Positions 44,085-54,919 of a stretch of 64,000 nt of DNA are shown here, in pieces. Made by a program: the position numbers and the translations under genes. This stretch comes from Rosa chinensis. Lineage: Eukaryota > Streptophyta > Magnoliopsida > Rosales > Rosaceae. The stretch covers positions 69,539,823 through 69,603,822 of the forward strand of contig NC_037092.1 of NCBI RefSeq assembly GCF_002994745.2, written 5' to 3'. The notes beneath the pieces are model-generated. The model was not told the DNA's origin. It was given only the letters and a program-made list of their open reading frames with translations, and did not search any database. Positions within the stretch are counted from its first letter, which is position 1. Every line of letters begins with the position of its first letter.

Positions 44085-47000
44085 TCACATTCCTATGCTT
44101 TTCACATGTTTCTCAAATGTGTCCTTAGGCAATGATTTGGTGAACAAATCTGCCACATTCTCCTCAGACCTTACTTGATTCATTTGAATCTTGAGGAGAG
44201 TCTGTTGTTGCTGATTGTAGGACAACTTTGACGATATGTGTTTTGTGTTGTCACCCTTAATATAACCTAGCTTCATCTGTTCAATACAAGCTGCATTGTG
44301 TTCGTAAATGCAAGTAGGTTCTTCAGTGGTAGAACTCAAACCACTAGTCCCCCGAATATGTGCAATGATAGTTCTTAACCATACACACTCACGAACCTCC
44401 TCAAGTAGAACAATGATCTCTGAGTGGTTCGAGGAGGTAGCCACAAGGGTTTGCTTGGTTGATCTCTAAGATATTGCCGTGTTCCCATTGGTAAATACAT
44501 AACCAGTTTGGGAACGATCTTTATGTGGGTCAGAGACGTATCCAGCATCAGCAAATCTGACCAAAACGTCATTTGGCGTTTTAGTGTAGTGAGTGGCGTT
44601 TTCGCTATCAACATTTCCTTTAGGGATTGCAGTTCCATATGCGGTCCCTCTTGTCTCTCTGTAGGGAAAGAACAGTCCCAAGTCAACGGTCCCTTTTAGG
44701 TATCGAAGATGTTCTTGATACCATTCCAGTGACGCTGCGTTGGCGCTGAGCTAAATCTAGCTAACATGTTCACTGAGAATGCAATGTCTGGTCGAGTAAA
44801 TTGGGCTAAGTACAATAATGAGCATATTGCACTTAGATAGGGAATTTCAGCTCCCAACACTTTTCTGTCATCTTCCTTTGGACGAAATGGATCTTTCCTT
44901 GCATCCAAACTTCGACCGATCATGGGAGTGCTAGCAGGATGTGCTTTGTCCATGTTATTTCGCCTGACTTTTGGATATATGCAGACTGGTGGATTGGTAT
45001 TCCACAAACTCGGTGTTCTAGTTCAATGCCTAGACAGAATCGAGTTTTCCCAAGATCTTTCATCTCAAATTCAGATTTCAATTAGCTCGCGGTTTCTCTT
45101 ATTTCATCAAGAGTACCTATTATGTTCATATCATCGACATATACTGCTACAATTGCAAATCTGGAACTTGTTTTCTTTATGAATACGTAGGGGCCTAATT
45201 CATCGTTTTTATATCCCTTCCCAATCAAGTAGTCACTTAGACGGGTATACCACATCCGTCTGGATTGTTTCAATCCGTAAAGTGAGCGTTTCAACTTAAT
45301 TGCAAACGCACTCTGTGGTTTAGAGTCACTTGACTTGGGTAATGTAAGGCCATTAGGCACTTTTCATATATATCTCTGAATCTATATCCCCATAGAGATA
45401 TGCAATAACCACATCCATGAGCTGCATTTCCAGTCCTTTGGAAATTACTAAGCTAACTAAGTAGCGGAACGTTATAACGTCCATTACGGGAGAGTATGTC
45501 TCCTCGTAGTCAATTCCAGGGCGTTGTGAGAAACCTTGCGCCACAAGGCGAGCCTTGTACCTCAGGACTTCATTCTTCTCATTACGCTTTTTGACAAAGA
45601 CTCATTTATGTCCTACAGGCTTTACACTTGGTGGGGTTAGCACTACCTGACCAAATACCTGTCTCTTTGTCAGAGAATCTAATTCTACCTGGATTGATTC
45701 TTTCCATTTAGGCCAATCTGCTCTTTGTTGACATTTTTCAACAGAGCGTGGTTCGATATCATCGTGCTCTATGATTCCTTGAGCAACAGTATATATCATC
45801 AATGTGTATGGAAGATCTTTCTATCAACTCATAAGCACTCTCGTAATCTTTTGACATTTCTTTGTTCTCTGGAATCATTTCAAACATCGGAACGTCCTCC
45901 AGTATTGATTTATGGACATAACTATAATCAGAGACAATCTCATGAGAGAGATTCTATACATTGATGATTGGTTTGTGCCTTACTCACCCTCTTCTTCCTT
46001 TGGTGAGTGTCATTCGAACCAAGTGGCCTCCCCCTCTTCCTTGGGGAGCCACGACCTTAACCACACCTCCACTAAGTGCGGTTGCGGTGCCTCTATCTGC
46101 GGCACCGTGCCCCTTGTTAGGGATTTCTAACCTTGCAGGCACATTTGTAGCTGGTTTATGTGATCTCGTCACTTTTGCGATATCAGTAAACGTATTAGGC
46201 ATCGAATCTGCTACGTTTTGAAGATCGATTATTCTTTTAACTTCACTTTCACTTTGTGAAGTGCGAGGATCAAAATGAGACAGAGTGGGGACAAACCACG
46301 ACAATTCCTGTTGTTCCCTTGGAAAATCCTTTTTCCTATCTCCCCCTAACGACGGGAAGACTGTCTCATCAAAGTAACAGTCCGCAAATTTGGCGGTAAA
46401 TAGATCGCCTGTCAAGGTTTCCAAATAACGGATAATTGTTGGGGATTCGTATCCAACATAAATACTTAATCGTCTCTGAGGACCCATTGTAGTGCGTTGT
46501 GGGGGCGCAATAGGCACATATACTGCTCAACCAAATATGCGTAAGTGTGAAATGTCAGGCTCATATCCAGTTACCAACTGGTACGCAGAACATGGTTGGC
46601 TAGTTGTGGGTCTGAAAACAAATAAGTAAAGCTGCGTGCAATATTGCATAACCCCATGCAGATATAGGCAGGTTGGTGTGCATAACCAATGCCCTAGCCA
46701 CCATCTGTAGCCTTTTGATGGTGGCTTCTGCGTGACCATTTTGTGTATGCACATGGGGTACAAGATGCTCTACATCGATCCAAATAGATATGCAATAATC
46801 ATCAAATGCTTTTGATGTAAACTCTCCAGCATTATCAAGCCTTATAGACTTGATAGGGTGATCAGGGTGGTGAGCCCTTAAATGTATAATCTGTGCTAGG
46901 AGTATTGCAGCATTTCTTGTGGACAATAAAACGACATGTGACTAGATTGTCGAAGCATCCACCAGAACCATAAAGTACTTGAATGGTCCGCATTCTGGAT

Positions 47001-47620
47001 GGATAGGTCCATAGACATCTCTTTGTATCCTTTGTAAGAATGGAATGTTTTGTTTTGTATCTTTAGCATAGGAAGGTCTCGATCTTGTTTTTGCTAAAGA
47101 TCAGGCTTTGCAAAATGAGTGATGTGCCTTTGAAATAGTCAATGCGGCATAATGGGAGGGAGGTAGTGCTTCTGGTACTTCAGAAGGCAATGACTGCATT
47201 TGATCAATACTAGAATCGACACCTTGCAGTGTGGCGGATTTTTCTCCTATTTTTCACTCGAAAGAAGGGATGTCCGTGTGAGTTGTTTAAAAATACAGAT
47301 CATCATGTCACTACCTCGGTACCATAGGCAGTCATGCAAAAACCTGTATGAGTCAGTGTCCCACATTTCATTATGGGTGACAATTTAGGATTCAATGATC
47401 CGAATCGTAGTGAGGTTCAGTCCACTAGATTGACTCATGAGTTTCTCTAAAATGCGTTTCCTTCCACATTCATTAGAGGTAATATAAATGTTTTCAGTTC
47501 CATTCTCACAGTGTGTTTTTACATGATAACCGTTGGCACGAATATCTTTGAAACTTAACAAGGTTCGATTAGCTCTTGGTGCATACAAAGCGTTTTTGAC
47601 TTTAAATATATCTCAGATTC
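44085..47620 (-). pseudogene. Copia pol (pre-integrase, integrase, RT, RNase H), broken, protease absent
   Basis: Reading left from 47620: the pre-integrase region (APRANRTLLSFKDIRANGYH), then integrase with IKSIRLDNAGEFTSKAFDDY (second Asp) and TQNGHAEATIKRLQM near the final Glu. Next is the TGYEPDISHLRIFG region, the RT N-terminus (WKESIQVELDSL; RPGIDYEETYSPV), RT core with QSRRMWYTRLSDYL and YVDDMNIIG, and RNase H (LFTKSLPKDTFEKHVKSIGM). Many stops and frameshifts split the chain. The protease seen in the sister element at about 54540 is not found here. No function is possible without help in trans. Confidence 0.88.
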
Positions 47621-47941
47621 TTTAGAGTATTTCTATTTTAGTAGAATGATAATCTTTGCATTCTAATAATTTTCTTTTTTTTTCTAGATGTATTGCTTTA
47701 CATCTATATAATGTTATTTCGAACCATGTAAATATGTGTATAGGAAATAAATTTGAATAAATTCAGTGCTTCAGAATAAAATTCAAAATTTATTAATGAG
47801 CCAACGATAATCAAATCAAGGTCTTGTTCTAATTCATCAAACCATTATTGAAATAAACTTTAAGACCAAGTAATAGTCTAATTAAAAATGAGGCGTTATG
47901 CCTTCACAACTGTTTTTGGAAAATAAAGTAAATAAAGCAGA
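47621..47941 (-). other. AT-rich non-coding spacer between copia gag and pol
   Basis: About 320 bases without open frames in either element orientation. It is T-rich near 47690 and begins right after the gag stop. The related copia element at 52340-57427 has a similar spacer (54568-54919) in the same place. It could be an intron or a gag-specific 3' end; plant copia elements are known to make a separate short gag RNA. Confidence 0.45.
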
Positions 47942-49000
47942 TCAGTCAAACTCTGGGGCATCGGTTGACTGAGCAAATTCCTTGTTGCCATTAAAGTCTG
48001 CAATTATGAGGTTGACGTCTGGGTCATGGCCTCCTTCTTCCGTATAGTGAGCCTCTTGTTCTTTTGACTCCCTATACCTCTTGTAATTGGCTACTACTCT
48101 GGTGCTTGCTTGGCAGTTCTTGTACCAATGCCCAAAGACTCCACACCTATAGCATGGTTCATTGCCAACTCTATTCTGTTTGATTGAAGGGTTCTTAGGT
48201 GCCCTTTGCACCTTGTTTCCATGACCACTAGGGCCAGCACCACCATCTCTGCGCCATACATTGGGAGGGCCTCCACGGCCCATATCACGACCCCCATGTC
48301 CCTTGCCACGTGGGTAGGGATCAGCACGTCCAACCCCCTTTGCATTGGGGTTCGTTCCACCTTTCACTTTGCCATAATTAGCCTCAGGAATTTTCTTTGT
48401 CCCAACAGGCGTGGCATTGTTGTGCAAAAGAACCTCATTATGCCTCTCAGCCACTTGCAGTAGGTTGATCAGCTTGTTGAAGGTTGTGATTCTTTTGTTA
48501 TCATACTCCAGCCTATATTGGTTCGCTAGTATAATTGCTGAAGTAGGAAAAGTGGAAAGAGTCTTCTGGATCATATCATTTTCTGTGAGTTCCTTTCCAC
48601 AGAAATTTAGACGTGCTTTTAGGCGCAACATATCCTTGTTGAAGTCATTGACCCTTTTATAGTCAAGCAAGCGGATTTCATTCCACTGAACGGTTAGTTC
48701 TGGGAGCAAGGTGTCATGAATGTTCCCAAAACGTCCCTTAAGGGCATCCCACAGTTCTTTGGGTGTCTTCAACTGAAGGTACTCCCAGCGTAGGCTAGGA
48801 TCAATATGTCGCCTCAAAAACATTAAGGCATTTGCTTTCACCTTATCAGACGGTCCATCGTCTTTGGGGTCAGTGGGAGTTTTGATGGTGGCAGTGTAGT
48901 CTCTTGCCACAAAGGCAGTTTCTACATCGGAAACCCAACGGTGGTACTCAAGTCTGTCTGAGTCCAAAATGTCAAACTCAGGTCGAGTTGGATCAGCCAT
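47942..49000 (-). CDS. Copia gag (UBN2-type, CCHC zinc knuckle), intact
   Basis: The 352-residue protein is the capsid and RNA-binding polyprotein. The N-terminal and central part (about 1-210) is of the UBN2 / copia gag type, with DRLEYHRWVSDVETAF, LWDALKGRFGNI, FCGKELTENDMIQKTL and YRLEYDNKRITTFNKLI. A glycine-rich basic segment (about 215-275) leads to the zinc knuckle CYRCGVFGHWYKNC (about 288-301), then an acidic tail. No stop or frameshift interrupts it, in sharp contrast with the adjoining pol. It starts at an ATG (MADPTRPEFDIL) well downstream of the leader and stops before the spacer. Confidence 0.93.
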   Translation of the reverse strand: MADPTRPEFDILDSDRLEYHRWVSDVETAFVARDYTATIKTPTDPKDDGPSDKVKANALMFLRRHIDPSLRWEYLQLKTPKELWDALKGRFGNIHDTLLPELTVQWNEIRLLDYKRVNDFNKDMLRLKARLNFCGKELTENDMIQKTLSTFPTSAIILANQYRLEYDNKRITTFNKLINLLQVAERHNEVLLHNNATPVGTKKIPEANYGKVKGGTNPNAKGVGRADPYPRGKGHGGRDMGRGGPPNVWRRDGGAGPSGHGNKVQRAPKNPSIKQNRVGNEPCYRCGVFGHWYKNCQASTRVVANYKRYRESKEQEAHYTEEGGHDPDVNLIIADFNGNKEFAQSTDAPEFD

Positions 49001-50614
49001 CTACATAAACAAGAGAGAAGAAATAAATTACGCAGTCATAAAGACATCCACGTTAATTATTTTCCAAATGTATGAATTAGATTTCAAGACCAAGATTCGT
49101 AATGGTCACATTTTTTCGATGTTATGTGACAATACTTTATCACAGTAAGTGTGTATTTATAATGCGCATGAACTTTCATTATCATGGCAAAAACGCAATT
49201 CTTTTTTTGTATAGCATTCTAAACAAGTAATAATCATAGTACGTAATAAATAATAAAAACATAGCATATATTAAAATGAATTACATAGCATGCTCAAATT
49301 TCACAAATGTATACCAAAATATATGTTACACATAATAATAGCAATAATATATCATGCGTAAAATAAAATATAAATAATAGCATAATATAAAGCATGCTTA
49401 GGCATAATTTATATAAGCGTAAAATAAAATAAAACATGCTCAAAATTTCATGATAAAAAAAAACATAAGCAATAAAACATAAAGCATGCTTAAACATAAT
49501 TATAAATCATATACACCATAAATAATAAGGCATGCTTAAAATGATCAAAATTATCTAACTAAACATGCTTAATAACCAGATATAATAAAGCATGAATAAT
49601 GAAGTATAAAGCATGCTTAAAAATAGAAAACATAAATAAAATTCACATGCTTGATTAAAATCATAAAAACAAAATAAAGAAAACATACTTGATTGCGAGA
49701 AAACAAAATGATCCTAGCGCACGCGCGTGTTGATGCAAGCGTGCGTAGCGATGTTTTTTTTTTTTCGGGTTCTGCTGGGCCGGCTGATTTGTTGGGTTGA
49801 GAATTAGCACTTTTTTCTCTGGGCCTGATCTTTACTTTGGGCCTTCTCTATTTTTTTCATTTTTTCTCTGTTTTTTTTTTTTTTTGTTTCTTTCTCTGTT
49901 TTTTTTTTTGACAATTGGGCCGGCTCTTTTCTTTGGGTCGGGTCAGCTGTTTTTTTTTTCTTCTTGCTGGGCGAGGTCACCCTCTTTTATGGGCAGGGTC
50001 AACCCGCCTCTTTTTTTTTTTTTTTTTTTCACTTCTTCTTCCTCTCTTCTTCCTTTCGTTTTCTTCTTCGCGTCTTCTGGTTCGCCTGGGGTTTTTTTTC
50101 GGCGTTCAAATGGTTGCTGGTGCAGGGTCGCTGCAATTGGGTGGAGGCGAGCGAGGTGCAGGTGACAACCCAGATGAGTTCTGGGTTCTCCGGTGGGAAC
50201 GGGGGTCACTGACGGCAGAAACTGATGAACTGACGACGCATGATCTGGGACCGGTGAGCGGGGATGAGCGGATCTCGGCTGGCCAATCCGAGCGTTGGCG
50301 GAGGCGCTGCTGCAGATGGGTGTGAGGTCGCGCCCGAGTTGTGATCTGGTGAGGAAGAAGATTGACGTGGATGGGTGTGCAAGTGGCGGTGTGATCTGCT
50401 GGAGATGGGTGTGGATTGCGCCGGCGGAGATGATGAGGAAGAAGATTGACGAAGCCGGTGTGCGGTGTGCAGGTGCCGGCACGCTGGGCAGGGATCGAAA
50501 TGCTAGGCAGAGGAAATTTTTTTTTTTTCAGGGTGGCGGCAGAAAAGAAGAAAAACTTTTTCTTCTTAGGGTTTTTGAGTTTTTTTTTTTTTTTGTTCTT
50601 TGGCTATTGGCTCT
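49001..50614 (-). other. Long copia leader with GCATGC motif cluster and G/T-rich part
   Basis: This leader between primer-binding site and gag is 1.6 kb, long for a copia element. The part next to gag (49250-49660) is AT-rich and repeats (A)CATGCTTAA or GCATGCTTAA at about 49288, 49392, 49434, 49484, 49531, 49563, 49611 and 49645. The part nearer the LTR (49740-50600) is G/T-rich with many T runs on the plus strand. Frames here are compositional and not supported as genes. Confidence 0.6.
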
Positions 50615-50630
50615 GAGCGTGCTGATAACG
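50615..50630 (-). promoter_or_regulatory. Primer-binding site of the copia element
   Basis: The minus-strand sequence directly after the LTR is CGTTATCAGCACGC. The sister element has the same phrase after its LTR (57191-57205). It resembles sites attributed to an internal part of initiator-Met tRNA in other copia elements; the tRNA assignment is not certain. Confidence 0.6.
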
Positions 50631-50838
50631 TGTTAAAGTAAAATGACAATTGGAATTGGTCTACTCATTTCATTTCATAACCCCTTTATATAGGGAGAGA
50701 ATTACAATGGAAAGAACAATTACAATTTAACTACTGATTGGTCCGTAATCCATGCTGATTGATGTTAATTGGTAATTGCTTGATTCCCTCTCCATCAATC
50801 ACTTTGACGAAGGCACATAATGTGTTTTTCCTTTAACA
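50631..50838 (-). repeat. 5' LTR of the complete copia element
   Basis: Matches the 3' LTR over 208 bases with one visible difference. It carries the same TATA-like motif on the minus strand and should drive the element's transcript leftwards. Confidence 0.95.
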
Positions 50839-50853
50839 ATGTCATAATTCTAA

Positions 50854-51758
50854 GAGAGTTTCTATTGGGACCTCCAAATTTACTCACTTGACCTAACTCT
50901 ATTATGAATTATTAAATGACACATATAACCTACTATAAAATGACTATTAAGGACAATAATTATACCAAAAAATATTATAATTATTTTATGCAGACTTTCC
51001 AATTCAATAATATTAGATTGTATTTCTTATTATTTTCCTTATCTATTTTCATTTTCCAATTTCACTCATATATATTTAATAAGAATTAAAAATATGATTA
51101 AAATCATGAGACATAAAAATGTATGATATATATGTTGAACGCAAATTGGTGAGGGAAAAATAAATAAATCCTCTTATGATTTATGATCTAAATCTAAGTC
51201 AATCCATTAAAAAAAAAACTATTAAAAAAAACTAAAAATATTTAAATAATTAATCATGTGGAACCAAAAATAGAGAAAAAAAATAAAAAACAAATGATTT
51301 TTTTTTAGAATAAAAACAAATGATTTTTTTTTTAGAATAAAAACAAATGATTTTTTTAGAATAAAAACAAATAATTTTTAGAAAAAAAAAATAAAAAACA
51401 AATGATTTTTTTTTAGAATAAAAACAAATGTTTTTTCATTTTTTTGTTGCACAGCTAAAATTAGAAAAAAAAAACATAATAGTTCATGGCATTTTCTTAT
51501 TGATTAGACATTAATTTTTGAAACTCAATTTTGATAAGAAATGTATATTTAGTTAAGATTTATAGAGTGATTAAATCATTGAAATGACTAAATTTTTTAT
51601 TTTAAAGATAATAATTTGTTTGCAAATTATATGAGTGAGGTTATTTGAGGAAATTTAGTGAGGTTTAGTGAGTAAATTTAATATTTGAAAATTTGATAAG
51701 AGGTGTAAAAAGCATAGAGGTCAAGTGAGTAAATTTGGAGGTTCCAATAGAAAAACTC
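50854..51758. mobile_element. MULE-type non-autonomous element with perfect 9-bp TSD
   Basis: The left end GAGAGTTTCTATTGGGACC and the reverse complement of the right end GAGTTTTTCTATTGGAACC match, and both continue TCCAAATTTACTCACTTGACC. The 9-bp TSD TAATTCTAA is perfect (50845-50853 and 51759-51767), as expected for Mutator-like elements. The interior is AT-rich with a tandem repeat at 51285-51435 and no transposase. Confidence 0.88.
51285..51435 (+). repeat. Tandem repeat with AAAACAAATGATTTTTTT units
   Basis: Four to five imperfect units of about 25-30 bases (AGAATAAAAACAAATGATTTTTTT). It lies inside the MULE-type element. Confidence 0.8.
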
Positions 51759-51767
51759 TAATTCTAA

Positions 51768-52335
51768 CCCACAAAATTTTTTTAAAAAATTGATTAAAAA
51801 AAAAGTCAAATTTAAAATTGATTCCACAAAAATGAAAAGAAAATATATTAATATCTTAATTATAACCCATCAAATTTGGTAAATTGAAGTAATATTCAAC
51901 TCTTTTAATAAATGAATTTAATAAAATTAATGGAAGATTAGTTTACCTTACACTAACAACTTAATTAGAAAAGTCAAAAATTAAATTGGATCCACAAAAA
52001 TGGAAAGAAAATGTATTGAAATCGTAATTAAAACCTATGAAATCTGGTAATTGAAGAGGTAAGAAAATATCATTAATAAACTGAATTGATAAAATTCTAG
52101 ATTCCATCATTTCAAAATTTCTCGATAATTTAATATTGTTGCATCCAAACGCAACATTAGGAAGTGTTCCTTAAAGGTCAAGTGAGACTTCATTAATACA
52201 ACTGTTCGTTTATTTTTACATGAAAAAACAATCATAATGTTATTAATACTATGTAGAAATTCAATGAACAATAGGTGTATAACACAGCAATAATAAAAGA
52301 AAAAGTGCAATTAAGGAAGGTGTAAAATAGAAGTC
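51768..52335. repeat. AT-rich segment with a 168-bp imperfect tandem duplication
   Basis: The phrase GTCAAA(T/A)-TTAAATTG-ATCCACAAAAATG starts at 51805 and again at 51973. Both copies continue with AAAGAAAAT-TATT-A, CCTATGAAAT/CCCATCAAAT and GGTAA(A)TTGAAG. No gene is present. Removing the nested insertions, this would be interior sequence between the two inverted-repeat arms. Confidence 0.65.
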
Positions 52336-52357
52336 ATCGCCCACATTAACATTAAAG

Positions 52358-54567
52358 TCAGGTAACATGTCTTACACGAACAAATGTACAGGGATAGGTT
52401 CTCAGGGATCTCCACGTCCCATGTACACTAGTGTAATTAACAGAGATCTCTACGTTCTCAGGGATAGGTTCTGACATTGAGGCGTCCCCCAATGATGTCT
52501 CTTGGACATAACCATAATCCGGAACATTCTCATGGGACGGATTTTGAGTATCGATGATCAAAGGATTTGTTTGTGCCTCATTCACTTTCTTTCTAGGGCG
52601 AGTATCCTTTGAACCAATCAGTCTATCACGCTTCCTTGCGGGACCTGCGGCCATAGACGCCACATCATTGTCATTCTAGGCAATGGCGCCATCTCCTTGT
52701 GTCACAGGAGTGGCGATATGTCCATTATTCGGGACATCAATCCTTGCAAGCACGTTTGCAGCAGGTATGTGTGATCTCGTCACTTTGGCAACATCAGAAA
52801 ACGCATCAGGTAGAGTGTCTGCTACGTTCTGGAGCTCGATTATTCTTCTCACTTCAAGTTAGGATTGTGCAGTACGAGGATCGAGATGAGACATAGCAGG
52901 GACAGACCACGACAATTCCTGTCGTTCCTGTTGAACATGTGTGTTCTTATCTCCCTCTAACGACGGGAAGACTGCCTCATCAAAGTGACAATCCGTAAAT
53001 CTAGTGGTCAAAAGATCACCTATCAAGGGTTCAAGATAGTAGACGATGGTTGGAGATTCATATCCAACGTAAATGCCCATTCGTCGTTGTGGACCCATCT
53101 TAGTACGCTGTGGCGGCTTAATAGGCACATAAATGGCACACCTAAAAATGCGTAAGTGCGAGATATCAGACTCGTACCCAGTCACTAGCTGTAATGCAAA
53201 GTAAGAATGGGTTGCAGTGGGTCGTAGACAAATTAGCGTCGCTGCATGCAGTATTGCATATCCCCAAAGCAGAAACAGGGAGATTGGTGCGCATAACCAA
53301 TGTCCGCACTATCATCTGTAGTAGTTTGACAGCAGCTTCTACGAGACCATTTTGGGTATGAACATGAGGAACTGGATGCTCTACATCAATCCCTAGTGAC
53401 ATGCAATAGTCATCGAACGTTTTCGATGTAAACTCCCCCGCATTATCAAGTCGAATGGACTTAATAGGATGATCAGGGTAGTGAGCCCGTAGAGGGATAA
53501 TCTGGGCGAGGAGTTTAGCATAAGAAGCATTTTGAGTGGACAACAGCGCGACATGTGACTAACGTGTCAACGTATCAACCAATACCATAAAGTATTTAAA
53601 AGGTCCGCATGATGGTTGAATTGGTCCACATATATCCCCTTGGATTCTCTGTAAGAATGGAATGAGTATTTTAGGATCCTTTGCGTAGGAAGATCTCGGT
53701 CCTAATTTTCCGAAGGAACAGGCTTTGCAAAATGAGCGAGGGGCCTTAGAAGTCACCAATGAGGATTTTGGTTGGGCCTGAGCGTCCGTAGCGCTATTAG
53801 AAGCAAAGTGTATGACTACATCTCCCATCATGGCATTAGAGCCATGGAAATTGGTGTGTGTGGCGTCATGGCCACGAGGAGAGGCTACCATGGCGTCATG
53901 CTTATGGTTGGAGCCATTGAAGGCGTCATCACATGGCACTTAGGCAGCCCTATGGCCCCCAAGACTGCTGCAGCTCCAGAAGCTACAATTGTTGCGGTCT
54001 TGCTAAGTCCAGGAATCAATTTTCGATTCTTGCTTCTTCTCAGTCTGAAGAATGGATGTCCGTGTGAAGTCTTTAGTATACGGAGCATCATATCACAACC
54101 AGGATGCCCTAGTCGGTCATGTCAAAGCCAATATGTGTCTGAATCCAAGAGATCTTCTCTTATGACATTGTTGGATTCAATTGGTCGAATTGTAGTGACA
54201 TAAAGTCCACTAGATTGACACATAAGCTTCTCTAAGATGCGCTTTAGTCCGCAATCACTAGAGGTAATGCAAAAGAACTCTTTTTCGTTCTCATTATGCG
54301 TTTCCGCATGGAATCCGTTGGCTCTTATATCTTTAAAGTTGAATAAGGTTCTATTTTCCTTAGCAGCGTAGAGAGCTTCAGTGACTTTAATCAAGGTGCC
54401 ATTTTGCAATAGGAATTGGGCCATTCCATGTCCTTAAACTAAACCTGATGGCCCAGCCATCGTAGTCACAGAGGAATATGTAGGCAACATCTCTAAGAAT
54501 AATTGCCTATGTCGTAGAATGGTGTGCGTAGTCGCACTATCGGCAAGACATTGTAGTTCATCCATTC
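52358..54567 (-). pseudogene. Copia protease-integrase remnant
   Basis: Protease at about 54560-54430 shows LADSATTHTIL, the DSA(T/G) active-site motif of copia aspartic proteases. The pre-integrase region (AAKENRTLFNFKDIRANG) follows, then zinc-binding and core integrase with IQGDICGPIQP (first Asp), SIRLDNAGEFTSK (second Asp) and TQNGLVEAAVK (Glu). The TGYESDISHLRIF region and the linker come next (PDYGYVQETSLGDASMSEP), and the frame is lost before RT. Stops and frameshifts occur throughout. Confidence 0.85.
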
Positions 54568-54919
54568 CTAAAAGAAAAGCTCATAATTAAAAAGAAGTCA
54601 TAAAGAAAAGCACTCAACTTTTATTAATTAGCCAAACGGATACATCATCGTTTCTTTAACCAAAAAGAATCTAATCCAATAAACTAGCTAATGCAAAACA
54701 ATGGTAGTCGTCTAACTTCTTTTGGTAATTTCAATGCAAATGTGACCAGGTGAGTAGAGAGATGTTAGTGGAACAAAGCTCACTTAAGTACTACTTATCT
54801 CAAAACCTTCCTAGACATCACACTTACATTGAGTACACCTCTTTGAAGAAAGACTAATACCATTGGCATCTACTGTAATAATATGGCAATTGCCTACATC
54901 TCTTGGAAAATAAAAAGAC
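54568..54919 (-). other. Non-coding spacer between gag and protease in the second copia element
   Basis: About 350 AT-rich bases without an open frame, placed like the spacer at 47621-47941. The two spacers are not obviously alike in sequence, but they share position and size. Confidence 0.4.

Larger units (their letters stand above)
43651..50838 (-). mobile_element. Ty1/copia LTR retrotransposon, complete, pol decayed
   Basis: Two 208-bp LTRs (43651-43858 and 50631-50838) start TGTTAAAG and end CTTTAACA. A 5-bp TSD, ATGTC, flanks the element (43646-43650 and 50839-50843). Orientation is minus: the primer-binding site lies left of the right LTR and a purine tract AAGGGGGAG lies right of the left LTR. 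Order on the minus strand is a long leader, gag (49000-47942, intact), AT-rich spacer, then pre-integrase, integrase, reverse transcriptase and RNase H, all broken. That integrase precedes RT defines copia. Protease is missing. The LTRs differ at one base that I can see (CTCCGTC versus CTCCATC). Confidence 0.95.

Noticed and set aside
49943..50482. 179-codon minus-strand ORF in the copia leader
   Set aside because: Lysine- and proline-rich, produced by T runs and GC-rich sequence in the untranslated leader; overlapping frames on the other strand are equally long and no domain is visible.
50854..51758. Treating the AT-rich segment beside the copia element as part of the copia LTR
   Set aside because: It has its own inverted ends and a perfect 9-bp TSD, so it is a separate insertion.
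52340..52360. Second LTR for the truncated copia element
   Set aside because: Nothing left of the integrase-RT linker matches 57206-57427, so the 3' LTR is absent.
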